DNA of 10,089 bases from positions 1-10,089 of the forward strand of contig MNXO01000170.1 in the NCBI GenBank assembly GCA_001872995.1. The letters run 5' to 3'. The notes below the pieces were generated by a model that was not told where the DNA came from, searched no databases, and saw only the letters and a list, made by a program, of their open reading frames with translations. Made by a program: the position numbers and the translations under genes. Every line of letters starts with the position of its first letter. The first letter of the stretch is position 1. The stretch comes from Bacteroidetes bacterium CG2_30_32_10. Lineage in GTDB: Bacteria > Bacteroidota > Bacteroidia > Bacteroidales > CG2-30-32-10. Shown here piece after piece: positions 1 to 7,508 of this stretch.

Positions 1-35
1 TAAATGTGTCAATTAATTTAAAAAAAAAAATGGGT

Positions 36-1127
36 TTATTTTCTGTCAAAACGAGTTAAACTATCTTCGCCAACTCCCACTTCAAAATCCTTGTCTTCAA
101 CTTTTGGGTTGATAATATGTTCTAGCTCTTCAGGTATAATATTTTTTTTATTTTGTTCAATCGTTTTTTTGACAGTTTCAATAGACAATGGAAACATCGT
201 GTTGAGGCTACTTTCATAAGAATACCACATAATTTTTTTAAAAATATCGGTTTTTTGATGATATGCGTTTCCCTTTTTGCTTTTGAGCACTATTTCGTTA
301 TTAGGAAATTCTTTGAGCGCGTCTAAATAAGTATCATACTCGTAATTAATGCAACATTTTAGTTTGCTACATTGCCCTGCAAGTTTTTGATTATTTAAAG
401 ATATTTGTTGGCATCTTGCCGCATTGGTTGAAACCGAGCGAAATTCAGTAAGCCAAGTGGAGCAACAAAGCTCTCTGCCGCAAGAACCAATACCACCTAA
501 GCGACTGGCTTCTTGTCTTACACCGATTTGCTTCATTTCAATCCGAATACCAAATTCTTCAGCAAATAATTTAATCATTTCCCTGAAATCAACCCGTTCT
601 TCGGCAGTATAATAAAAAATTGCTTTTATTTTATCGCCCTGGTACTCGACATCGCATATTTTCATATCAAGTTTTAGCTCAACAGCAATTCTTCTAGCTC
701 TAAACATGGTGGAATTTTCAATTTCTATGGCAGAATTCCATTTTTCAATATCCGATGTTTTGGCTTTTCTGTAAACTTTTTTAATTTCATCTTTAATTGG
801 ATTGACATCTTTTTTTTTCATTTGAAACTTAACAGTTTCACCAACGAGAGAAACAATTCCAATATCGTGACCTGGATTTGCTTCAACAGCAACGATATCA
901 CCTATTTTTAATTCTATATCACCTGGAAGTCGGTAAAAATCTTTTCGACAATTTTTAAATCTCACTTCAATACAGTCAAATGGATTTGTATTTTTAGGCG
1001 TTTCAATATCATTAAGCCAATCAAACACATCTAGTTTGTTGCAACCGTGCTTAAATATTTTTTCGTTCTTTAAAAAAGGTTTGGGCGAGCAAGAGCATCC
1101 TCTTGATATATGGTCGTTTGAGTTCAT
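36..1127 (-). CDS. ricT: PSP1 domain protein, RicT/YaaT homologue
   Basis: The 363-residue protein carries a PSP1 C-terminal domain at roughly residues 115-205, followed by the family's cysteine-rich segment. Visible there are two CX4CC motifs, CGRELCC (C216, C221, C222, after GGIGS) and CSKLKCC (C253, C258, C259), matching the pattern of Bacillus subtilis RicT (YaaT). In that organism RicT joins RicA and RicF in a complex with Fe-S clusters that affects RNA processing through RNase Y and developmental decisions; whether this homologue does the same in Bacteroidota is inference. It is longer than B. subtilis RicT. About 50 residues precede the conserved region, including a CSC motif (C11, C13) and C29, and a charged tail of about 70 residues follows. 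The start is an ATG 39 bases after the holB stop, with A-rich sequence and no clear Shine-Dalgarno. Family assignment is firm, cellular role is not. Confidence 0.9.
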   Translation of the reverse strand: MNSNDHISRGCSCSPKPFLKNEKIFKHGCNKLDVFDWLNDIETPKNTNPFDCIEVRFKNCRKDFYRLPGDIELKIGDIVAVEANPGHDIGIVSLVGETVKFQMKKKDVNPIKDEIKKVYRKAKTSDIEKWNSAIEIENSTMFRARRIAVELKLDMKICDVEYQGDKIKAIFYYTAEERVDFREMIKLFAEEFGIRIEMKQIGVRQEASRLGGIGSCGRELCCSTWLTEFRSVSTNAARCQQISLNNQKLAGQCSKLKCCINYEYDTYLDALKEFPNNEIVLKSKKGNAYHQKTDIFKKIMWYSYESSLNTMFPLSIETVKKTIEQNKKNIIPEELEHIINPKVEDKDFEVGVGEDSLTRFDRK

Positions 1128-1151
1128 GCTGGTTTATCTTTTGTTATTTTG

Positions 1152-1159
1152 CAAAAATA
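1152..1159 (-). promoter_or_regulatory. Possible Bacteroidota -7 promoter element before ricT
   Basis: Read on the minus strand the bases are TATTTTTG, an exact match to the Bacteroidota sigma-A -7 consensus TAnnTTTG. It lies in the 39-base gap between holB and ricT and would give a leader of about 20 bases before the ricT ATG. Against it, no good TTTG or TTG stands about 20 bases further upstream at the -33 position (the bases there read near AAATGAAATC), and such T-rich octamers arise often by chance in AT-rich DNA. Confidence 0.3.
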
Positions 1160-1166
1160 CGCAATT

Positions 1167-2306
1167 TTAAGGGATTGATTTCATTTTTAACAGTTTTGCC
1201 ATTTTCAATGACAAATCAAAGAATAGGATTTTTGGATTTGCATTACGTTCTATGTGATATAATGCTTGGTTAAGCCTTTCTGTTATATCCAAGCAATTAG
1301 AGGTATTAATATAAGGTGAGAATTTACTAACAAACAAGGCTTCCTGCTCATCTAATTTAACCATTGATGTAGTTTTGAAATTCACGAGCAAGCATTCTCT
1401 CACCATTCGTAAAGCATAAATAAAGAATTGTTTTTGTTTTTCTCTACCAATTTTAGCTATTTCATCTACCCAACTAAACATTTCGGAAATGCTAAATTTA
1501 TAACAAAGTCGCATCCATTGGCTAAAATAATTTAAGTTTAACTTTTCAATATCTTTTTCTTCTATTTGTTTTAAGGCTTCTTTGTAATTTCCATAAACAA
1601 TATTTGTGATTTGTCTAGCAAAAGAAGGTTCGCAATTATTTTTTTCGACCAAAGCATAGTATAAGTCAGCATCTGTAATTGGTGGCACTTTAACTAATTG
1701 TGTTCTAGAAATAATTGTTTTAAGTATAAGGTCTGGATTTTCTGATACCAAAAGAAATAATGTTTTATCGGGAGGTTCTTCCAATATTTTAAGCAGTTTG
1801 GGAGCTGCCGAATGAAATAATTTTTCCACCATCCAAATAATCATCACTTTATATTCCGATTCATACGACTTAAGGCTCAAAGTCTTAATAACTTCGTTGC
1901 AATCTTCAGCATTAATAATACCTTGCTTATTCTCAATTCCTATATGTTCTAACCAATCATATAAATTTATATAATAATTATTTAAAAGTATTTCTCTCCA
2001 ATCATTCAAAAAGTTTTTGCTCAATGGTTTTTTGGTTATACTTTTTGTGGTAGCAATAGGATAAATGAAATGCAGGTCTGGATGTATTAGTTTTTGATAT
2101 TTAACGCAGGAGGGACAAATACCACAGGAATCGTCATCTGATTTATTCACACAATTAACATATTGTGCATAAGCAATTGCCAATGCTAAATTACCAGAAC
2201 CTTCTGGACCAAAGAAAAGCTGGGCATGACTTACTCTATTCTCTTTTACTGTTTGAATAAGTTTTTGCTTAACCGTTGTTTGTCCTATTATCTCTTTAAA
2301 TAGCAT
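1167..2306 (-). CDS. holB: DNA polymerase III subunit delta' (clamp loader)
   Basis: This 379-residue AAA+ family protein is the delta' subunit of the replicative clamp loader, which works with delta and tau/gamma to load the sliding clamp on DNA. The N-terminus reads MLFKEIIGQ, then HAQLFFGPEGSGNLALA (27-43). This P-loop lacks the usual Lys-Ser/Thr, as expected of delta', which does not hydrolyse ATP. A zinc-binding set C52, C61, C64, C67 (C-x8-C-x2-C-x2-C) has the same spacing as in E. coli HolB. The Walker B position (VMIIWMVE, 154-161) has lost the DE pair. ILEEPPDKT (174-182) and SRTQ (200-203, the sensor/SRC-like motif) are typical. The C-terminal part is helical and poorly conserved. 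The ATG start lies one base after the ribE stop, suggesting translational coupling. Length is a little above E. coli HolB (334). I am confident of the call. Confidence 0.92.
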   Translation of the reverse strand: MLFKEIIGQTTVKQKLIQTVKENRVSHAQLFFGPEGSGNLALAIAYAQYVNCVNKSDDDSCGICPSCVKYQKLIHPDLHFIYPIATTKSITKKPLSKNFLNDWREILLNNYYINLYDWLEHIGIENKQGIINAEDCNEVIKTLSLKSYESEYKVMIIWMVEKLFHSAAPKLLKILEEPPDKTLFLLVSENPDLILKTIISRTQLVKVPPITDADLYYALVEKNNCEPSFARQITNIVYGNYKEALKQIEEKDIEKLNLNYFSQWMRLCYKFSISEMFSWVDEIAKIGREKQKQFFIYALRMVRECLLVNFKTTSMVKLDEQEALFVSKFSPYINTSNCLDITERLNQALYHIERNANPKILFFDLSLKMAKLLKMKSIP

Positions 2307-2307
2307 T

Positions 2308-2913
2308 TTATTTTTTATCTAAGTAGATTTGTAGTAACTTTGACACGTATTTTCCTAACACATCAAACTCAAGATTTACAGTAGTGCCAGTTTTAAAATT
2401 GTGGAAATTAGTGTTATCGTAAGTAAAAGGAATGATAGCAACTGAAAAAAAGTTTTTTCCACTATCAACAATAGTAAGACTAACACCATTTACTGAAATA
2501 GAGCCTTTTTCAACAGTAATGTTGCCTATTGCTGGGTCATATTCGAAAGTATATTTCCAACTGCCATTAGTTTCTTCAACAGTTAAGCATTTTGCTGTTT
2601 GGTCAACATGTCCTTGAACAATATGTCCATCAAGCCTGCCATCCATTTTCATACATCGTTCCAAATTAATTTCATCTCCAATTTTTAAAAAACCTAAATT
2701 AGATCTATCAAGAGTTTCTTGAACCGCAGTAACTGTATATTGTCTTTTATCCTTATTAACAATAACAGTTGTTAAGCAAACGCCATCGTGTGCAATGCTT
2801 TGATCAACTTTCAATTCTTTTGCAATAGGCGTTTCAATAGTTATATGAACATTTCCTTTGTCTTTTTCGATATTTACAACTTTTCCTAATGCTTCTACTA
2901 TTCCTGTAAACAT
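2308..2913 (-). CDS. ribE: Riboflavin synthase, alpha chain
   Basis: The enzyme converts two molecules of 6,7-dimethyl-8-ribityllumazine into riboflavin and 5-amino-6-ribitylaminouracil, the last step of riboflavin synthesis, in the cytoplasm. The 201-residue length and the start MFTGIVE are diagnostic; Phe2 belongs to the conserved N-terminus. Two homologous lumazine-binding barrels are visible. The first spans about 1-95 with SIAHDGVCLTTV (39-50, including C46). The second spans about 96-190 with the matching SISVNGVSLTIV (138-149). Between them lies the conserved GHIVQGHVD (96-104). The symbol ribE follows Bacteroidota and Bacillus-style use; the E. coli equivalent is ribC. No other riboflavin gene is in view, so it is separated from the rest of the pathway here. 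The last codon sits one base from the holB start. No FMN riboswitch is visible in the 23-base gap upstream. Confidence 0.97.
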   Translation of the reverse strand: MFTGIVEALGKVVNIEKDKGNVHITIETPIAKELKVDQSIAHDGVCLTTVIVNKDKRQYTVTAVQETLDRSNLGFLKIGDEINLERCMKMDGRLDGHIVQGHVDQTAKCLTVEETNGSWKYTFEYDPAIGNITVEKGSISVNGVSLTIVDSGKNFFSVAIIPFTYDNTNFHNFKTGTTVNLEFDVLGKYVSKLLQIYLDKK

Positions 2914-2936
2914 AATTTTTTATTTAGTATAATCAC

Positions 2937-5552
2937 TTATTTTCTTAGTATATGGACACTTCCTTGAATTTGCCGTACTTTTAACCCAGCTAATCTTATT
3001 TCATAAACATCGCAAATATAAAAGTAAACACCATCGCTACAATTCATTTTTGTATAGGTATTTTTTCCATCCCAGTTCACATCGGGATTTTGTGTTTCAA
3101 AAACCAGTTCTCCCCAACGATTAAAGATTTTTAAATCAATTTTTTCTACGAATGAATAAGGAAATGGAATTAACAAATCATTATGTCCATCATTATCGGG
3201 AGTAAATACGTTTGGTAAATGATAGCGTGGGCAATTATCAATGTCTAAACATGAAGGTGTGCAAGAAAGGCTTTTATTATTCACTGAATCAATTGCTATT
3301 ACCGTATAGCATCCTGCAATAGAATTTAAGTTGCTATGCACAAAAACAGTATCATTAGCCGAATTAGCAGTATAAATTAAGGATAACTCTCCTGTTTGAG
3401 TTGGCGAATACCAAACTTCATATTTAATAACATCATTTGAACAGTAATAATTCGGATTTGTCCATATTAAGGTGTTTTCAATTTCTGCACAATCTGGTAT
3501 TACGGTTAGTACAGGACAACGAGGTGCAGTAGTGTCTTTAGGTACCCCACAATTGATTTGAGAATAATTAATGATGGGGTCAACAAATCCTGCAGCAGAG
3601 TATTTTCCTTGACTTTTAATTTTATAACAATACGTTGAACCATTTACCAATGCAGTGTCGTTGTAAGTATTGTTTGTACTAAACCCCACAGAATCAAAAG
3701 CAAACGTTGCATTATTTTGTCGATAAATGGTATAAAGCAAATTGGTCCATGGAACCACCTCGTTCCATGTTAATATTAATTCGTTATCGCTAGGTATAAT
3801 ATTTATAAAAACCGAAGACGCTTTATCGGTATTGCCTATTAAAAACCTATTTCCTAGTGTCTCATTATAAAGAGCTATTTTGTAAAACAATGTGCTATCT
3901 TTTGTATTTATTAATGTATCGTTATTATATATGGTATCGTTTAATCCATAAACCGAATCTATTAATTGGTAATTATTTAAACCATTAAAAGACCTTGAAA
4001 TTAAATATTTATAAGGACCTGGTGCTTGGATGGTATCCAGTTCTCTTGGTTTTGCCCAAGCAATATATGAAGAACCATCTGTTTTGCTTGTATTCTTAAT
4101 ACTTATATTTGTAATAATTGGAACATCTTTTTTTAATTCGGCACAAGCTTCTAAAGAAGCGTAGCTTTCTGAGCCATCTGTATAATAAGAAATAACCATA
4201 TAGCAATAATCTACTCCATGCAACAAACCTGCACTTCCATTATCATCAATATAAGAAGTAGTGTTTATATTTGTAATATCAGCTATTTGTGTATATCCAG
4301 TATAATTAGGTACACCAGTTTCGCAATTGGAGGGAATAAAACCGGTATATCCATTATGCCGATAAATTTTATAACCCACTGCATTTGGACCAGCACAATT
4401 GCTGATATCCCAATTTAAATGGATAGAATACCCCACTGCAATTGCAGTTAAGTTTTTGGGTGATGGAGGTATAACAGATATTCCAACTGTTTTAATAGTA
4501 AAAAGATGAATAGGTATTCCATTATCTGATGCTTTAAACGAAACATAATACTTCTGTTTCTGAATATGTAAGCAATTTGTCTGCCAAGTAAATTGAGAAC
4601 TTAAAGGAGGTGGACCCGAAACGATTGGAAATTCGGCAGGACTATTTGTTATAGATAATGGACCACCAAACGCAGTCATTGTTAGCGGATTATTATCTGG
4701 ATCAGTTGCAGTTACTGTAAAAGACAAGTTACTTCCCGCTTCAATACAAACATCAGAAAGATCATTTATTTGTGGAGGTTGATTATTGCAAATAACCACA
4801 TTTATTTGCATATCTCTAGTTACAGAGCCAATTTTCATACCCATTCTCCATTCTTCAATAAGAATAGCAACATTATATTCGCCTATTTGATTGGGACTAT
4901 CCCACAATAAGTCTCCTGTAATTGCATTGATTGAAATATTATTTGGTAAATAATAACCAGGAATATCAAAGCCACCTTCACCTTTGCAATTAATTAATCG
5001 ATAAGACAAACTATCCCCATCAACATCAAAAGCACCTGGATTATGAATAAATGGATGATCTACACAGGCATTATCAATAGGAGGATTTAATAAAATAGGC
5101 GAGTTATTTGGTTCTATAAAAGGATTAATAACCAACATAGTTTCAACATAAAATGGAACATTTACCGAATTAGGGATATTATTTACACCAGCATTTCTGT
5201 TTGGGTCTTCAAAATACATTACATAGGTGTAGGGAGCTGCGTATGTATGTTGCCCGATATAAATATTTTTTTTATATTCAGGGTTTGATAAAACTTCTCC
5301 AAAATGAGTACAGCCTCCACCTGGAGGACCATTGATTCTAGAAACAGCACTATAGGTTCCATCGCCCCAATATAACATTAAATCACAGCGGTCTGCGGTA
5401 GTTCCGGTATAGGTATATGTTGTAATAGTTGCTTCATAGGTGTAATCACTTATCCAGCGATAGGTAATCTCTCCGGCTCTGTTATGAGTAGCAAATACAT
5501 TGCTACTCAAAACAATTATTAATATAAAAACAGCAAAACGCCTTAACCACAT
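2937..5552 (-). CDS. T9SS-secreted multidomain protein with type B (gliding motility-associated) C-terminal sorting domain
   Basis: The protein is exported and probably attached to the cell surface or released; its ligand is unknown. From the chosen ATG (871 residues), a signal peptide covers about 1-21 (WLRR, hydrophobic FAVFILIIVL, VFA before the cut). THNRAGEITYRW then opens an N-terminal domain (to about 140) common in Bacteroidota gliding-associated proteins, with WGDGT inside. Two cadherin/Ig-like modules follow (about 150-365; FDVDGDSLSY and ATDPDNNPLTM look calcium-binding). Next come about four fibronectin III-like repeats (about 362-770) with KIYRHN, YLISRS, TIYRQN and YEVWYS strands. 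The last 95 residues, LPNVFTPDNDGHNDLL through IFNRWGELVFE and DGVYFYICDVY, form the type B (TIGR04131-like) sorting domain. A TTG at 5570 could add six residues, but the ATG at 5552 gives a compact signal peptide. The mature part has 22 cysteines, suggesting disulfides. Similar domain mixes occur in adhesins; function is inferred only. Confidence 0.88.
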   Translation of the reverse strand: MWLRRFAVFILIIVLSSNVFATHNRAGEITYRWISDYTYEATITTYTYTGTTADRCDLMLYWGDGTYSAVSRINGPPGGGCTHFGEVLSNPEYKKNIYIGQHTYAAPYTYVMYFEDPNRNAGVNNIPNSVNVPFYVETMLVINPFIEPNNSPILLNPPIDNACVDHPFIHNPGAFDVDGDSLSYRLINCKGEGGFDIPGYYLPNNISINAITGDLLWDSPNQIGEYNVAILIEEWRMGMKIGSVTRDMQINVVICNNQPPQINDLSDVCIEAGSNLSFTVTATDPDNNPLTMTAFGGPLSITNSPAEFPIVSGPPPLSSQFTWQTNCLHIQKQKYYVSFKASDNGIPIHLFTIKTVGISVIPPSPKNLTAIAVGYSIHLNWDISNCAGPNAVGYKIYRHNGYTGFIPSNCETGVPNYTGYTQIADITNINTTSYIDDNGSAGLLHGVDYCYMVISYYTDGSESYASLEACAELKKDVPIITNISIKNTSKTDGSSYIAWAKPRELDTIQAPGPYKYLISRSFNGLNNYQLIDSVYGLNDTIYNNDTLINTKDSTLFYKIALYNETLGNRFLIGNTDKASSVFINIIPSDNELILTWNEVVPWTNLLYTIYRQNNATFAFDSVGFSTNNTYNDTALVNGSTYCYKIKSQGKYSAAGFVDPIINYSQINCGVPKDTTAPRCPVLTVIPDCAEIENTLIWTNPNYYCSNDVIKYEVWYSPTQTGELSLIYTANSANDTVFVHSNLNSIAGCYTVIAIDSVNNKSLSCTPSCLDIDNCPRYHLPNVFTPDNDGHNDLLIPFPYSFVEKIDLKIFNRWGELVFETQNPDVNWDGKNTYTKMNCSDGVYFYICDVYEIRLAGLKVRQIQGSVHILRK

Positions 5553-5571
5553 ATAATTTCTGTTAGCCAAA

Positions 5572-6552
5572 TTAAATATCTCTATTCATTAGCGTGTTAG
5601 AAAAATTTATTATTATTTCTTTTTTACTATCAGGCAAAGAAATTTTATTGATATAATTAATTGCTTGTTGGTAATATGCATTCATTTCTTTTTCAATATG
5701 ATTATTCACCTTTGTTTGAATATAAATAGCTTTAACAGCATCAATTTTTTGCTGTTGATTAATATTATCGAAACTATTCTTATAATAATCGGACAAAACT
5801 TTACGTAATTGTTCATCTGCTATTTCATAAGCTTTAAGATACAAGTATGTCTTTTTGTTGGAAACAATATCCCCACCAGTTTTTTTACCAAATTTATTTT
5901 CGTCACCAAAAGCATCAAGAAAATCATCTTTCAATTGAAAGGCTAATCCAATATTTTCACCAAATTTATAAATATTAGCGGTGTCATTATCATTAGCACC
6001 AGCAATTATAGCTCCAATTTTTAAACTTGCACCTATTAATACAGCTGTTTTCAAGCGGATCATTTCTAAATATTCTTTAATAGAAATGCCATTTAGCGAT
6101 TCAAAATTCAAATCTAATTGCTGTCCTTCGCAAACTTCGATGGCAGTTTTTGTAAAAGCTTCTAATATTTTTTGCAAATAAGGAGTTTTGGTCTTAATTA
6201 CTTGCTTATACGCCAAAGCAAACATGGTATCGCCCGATAATATTGCAATATTTGAATTCCATTTTTTATAAACTGTATCCTTTCCTCTTCTGAGAGGAGC
6301 ATTATCCATAATGTCATCGTGGATAAGCGTAAAATTATGGAACAACTCTAGCCCAATCGCTGTATCTGAAGCCAGTTCTACATTTCCACCAAACATATCG
6401 CAAGCCATTAAAAGCAAATTAGGACGAATTCTTTTTCCCCCAATACCTAATGTATAGGATATAGGAGCATATAATTCAATTGGTTCTCCATCAAAAATAA
6501 GAGATTTGAATTTATTATTAATTATTATTTGGATTTCATCAGCACTATACAT
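5572..6552 (-). CDS. Trans-polyprenyl diphosphate synthase (short-chain, FPP/GGPP type likely)
   Basis: This all-helical isoprenyl diphosphate synthase condenses isopentenyl diphosphate with an allylic diphosphate to make linear prenyl diphosphates for quinones, carotenoids or other isoprenoids. Motifs are complete: GGKRIRP (38-44), first aspartate-rich motif DDIMD (79-83) followed by RR (88-89), GQ (143-144), KT (168-169), and second aspartate-rich motif KDDFLD (208-213) followed by KKTGGD. The first motif has no two-residue insert, unlike E. coli IspA (DDLPAMD). The residue five before it is Phe74; an aromatic residue there blocks long chains in characterised enzymes, while long-chain synthases such as E. 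coli IspB have Ala. This favours a C15-C20 product, by inference. Length (326) is normal. ATG start, 12 bases after the epimerase stop. The symbol is left empty because product length decides between ispA-, crtE/idsA- and ispB-type names. Confidence 0.9.
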   Translation of the reverse strand: MYSADEIQIIINNKFKSLIFDGEPIELYAPISYTLGIGGKRIRPNLLLMACDMFGGNVELASDTAIGLELFHNFTLIHDDIMDNAPLRRGKDTVYKKWNSNIAILSGDTMFALAYKQVIKTKTPYLQKILEAFTKTAIEVCEGQQLDLNFESLNGISIKEYLEMIRLKTAVLIGASLKIGAIIAGANDNDTANIYKFGENIGLAFQLKDDFLDAFGDENKFGKKTGGDIVSNKKTYLYLKAYEIADEQLRKVLSDYYKNSFDNINQQQKIDAVKAIYIQTKVNNHIEKEMNAYYQQAINYINKISLPDSKKEIIINFSNTLMNRDI

Positions 6553-6564
6553 TGTTTCTAATAA

Positions 6565-7506
6565 TTAATGAGAAATAAACTGAAGGTTTGTAAGTAGTTT
6601 TGTTATTCCTTCCTTCAGTTGAATAGGCTCACGTTTTAATAATTTTTTCATTTTAACAATATCTGGAAGTCTTCTGGTCATATCCCCTTCTTTAAGTTGT
6701 GGTAAATGAGTGATTTTTGAAGAAGAACCTGTTATTCCTACAATTTTATTAGCTAAATCGAGAATTGAAATTTCAATTTCTCCACCAATATTTACCACAT
6801 CATTGATAAATAGATTGTTTTGAAATGCATTGAAACAGGCGTCAATATTGTCTTCTATATAGCAAAATGTTCTAGTTTGCGTGCCATCGCCATAAATAGT
6901 AATATTTTGATTTTTTAATGCCAAAGAAAGGAACTTCGACATTACAAAATCTTTGCTTTGCTTAGGTCCATAAGTATTAAAAAAACGGAAAATAGTATAT
7001 TCAATGCCAAATTCCTTTTTATAAGATTTTAAATATGCCTCTGCCACATTTTTAACAATTGCATAAGGAATCCTTGAATTAAGTGGCGTGGTATACTCGT
7101 TTTGAGGCAACTCAACAGGTTCTCCATATATTTCGGAGGAAGAGGAAAACAATATGCGTTTAACTCCTGAATTTTTTGATAAATTTAATATGTTTTCGAT
7201 GCCATGTATATCATCCAATACTTTTACGGGATTTTCCTGAGTTCTTTTAACGCCAACTAAAGCTGCATAATGAAAAACATAATCGAAACGATACGAAAGC
7301 ATTATTTCTGCGATGTCTCTATAATTATTTACATTGCATTTGATAAAACACCAGTTGTTCTTGGGAAGTAAAGGGAGTTTTTTTAAATCACCAGTAGATA
7401 AATCATCAACAATTACAATAAAATTATCTTTATCAGCAATCAGCTTTTCAGCCATACAGCTTCCAATAAAACCTGCTCCTCCAGTAATTAATATAGTTCT
7501 CATCAT
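6565..7506 (-). CDS. NAD-dependent epimerase/dehydratase (extended SDR), UDP-glucuronate decarboxylase-like
   Basis: This is a 313-residue extended short-chain dehydrogenase acting on a nucleotide sugar. Seen directly are the Rossmann motif GGAGFIG (9-15), the acidic pair D34-D35 after the second strand that favours NAD over NADP, HYAALVGV (79-86), catalytic S123-S124-E125 in SSSSEIYGEP, the YxxxK pair Y148 and K152, FRFFNTYGP, and YGDGTQTRTFCYIED. The SSE-IYG and TQTRTFCYI motifs resemble UDP-glucuronate decarboxylase (UXS) and ArnA-type enzymes. RmlB, the usual partner of RmlA, instead has TDEVYG and is nearer 350 residues. UDP-glucose 4-epimerase-like activity is the main alternative, so substrate and reaction stay open. 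Two ATG codons stand side by side; the first overlaps the rmlA stop by one base (TAATG), implying coupled translation and a shared role in surface glycan precursors. Confidence 0.85.
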   Translation of the reverse strand: MMRTILITGGAGFIGSCMAEKLIADKDNFIVIVDDLSTGDLKKLPLLPKNNWCFIKCNVNNYRDIAEIMLSYRFDYVFHYAALVGVKRTQENPVKVLDDIHGIENILNLSKNSGVKRILFSSSSEIYGEPVELPQNEYTTPLNSRIPYAIVKNVAEAYLKSYKKEFGIEYTIFRFFNTYGPKQSKDFVMSKFLSLALKNQNITIYGDGTQTRTFCYIEDNIDACFNAFQNNLFINDVVNIGGEIEISILDLANKIVGITGSSSKITHLPQLKEGDMTRRLPDIVKMKKLLKREPIQLKEGITKLLTNLQFISH

Positions 7507-7508
7507 TA
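7504..7508 (-). promoter_or_regulatory. TAATG stop-start overlap coupling rmlA to the epimerase gene
   Basis: On the minus strand the rmlA TAA shares its last A with the ATG of the next gene, followed at once by a second in-frame ATG. Such one-base overlaps commonly allow terminating ribosomes to restart, so the two proteins are probably made in step. The second ATG (7501-7503) is an equally possible start and would remove only one residue. Confidence 0.55.

Noticed and set aside
20..45. Possible terminator after ricT: 11-base T tract on the minus strand
   Set aside because: The only hairpin I can draw before it is about five A-T pairs (AAAAT with ATTTT), with no GC stem, so it is more likely AT-rich spacer than an intrinsic terminator.
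424..612. Short plus-strand frames here and at 2432-2617, 4218-4418, 5981-6181 and 7334-7516
   Set aside because: All lie antisense within well-supported genes, are about 60 codons, and show no domain, leader signal or start context.
1167..2306. Broken or decayed clamp-loader gene because the P-loop lysine and Walker B acids are missing
   Set aside because: Loss of these residues is normal for delta' subunits; the frame is intact and the zinc-binding cysteines keep the family spacing.
5566..5577. Promoter-like TTAATTTG on the minus strand before the T9SS cargo gene
   Set aside because: It mismatches the TAnnTTTG consensus at one of the key bases and overlaps the preceding stop codon; chance is the simpler reading in this base composition.
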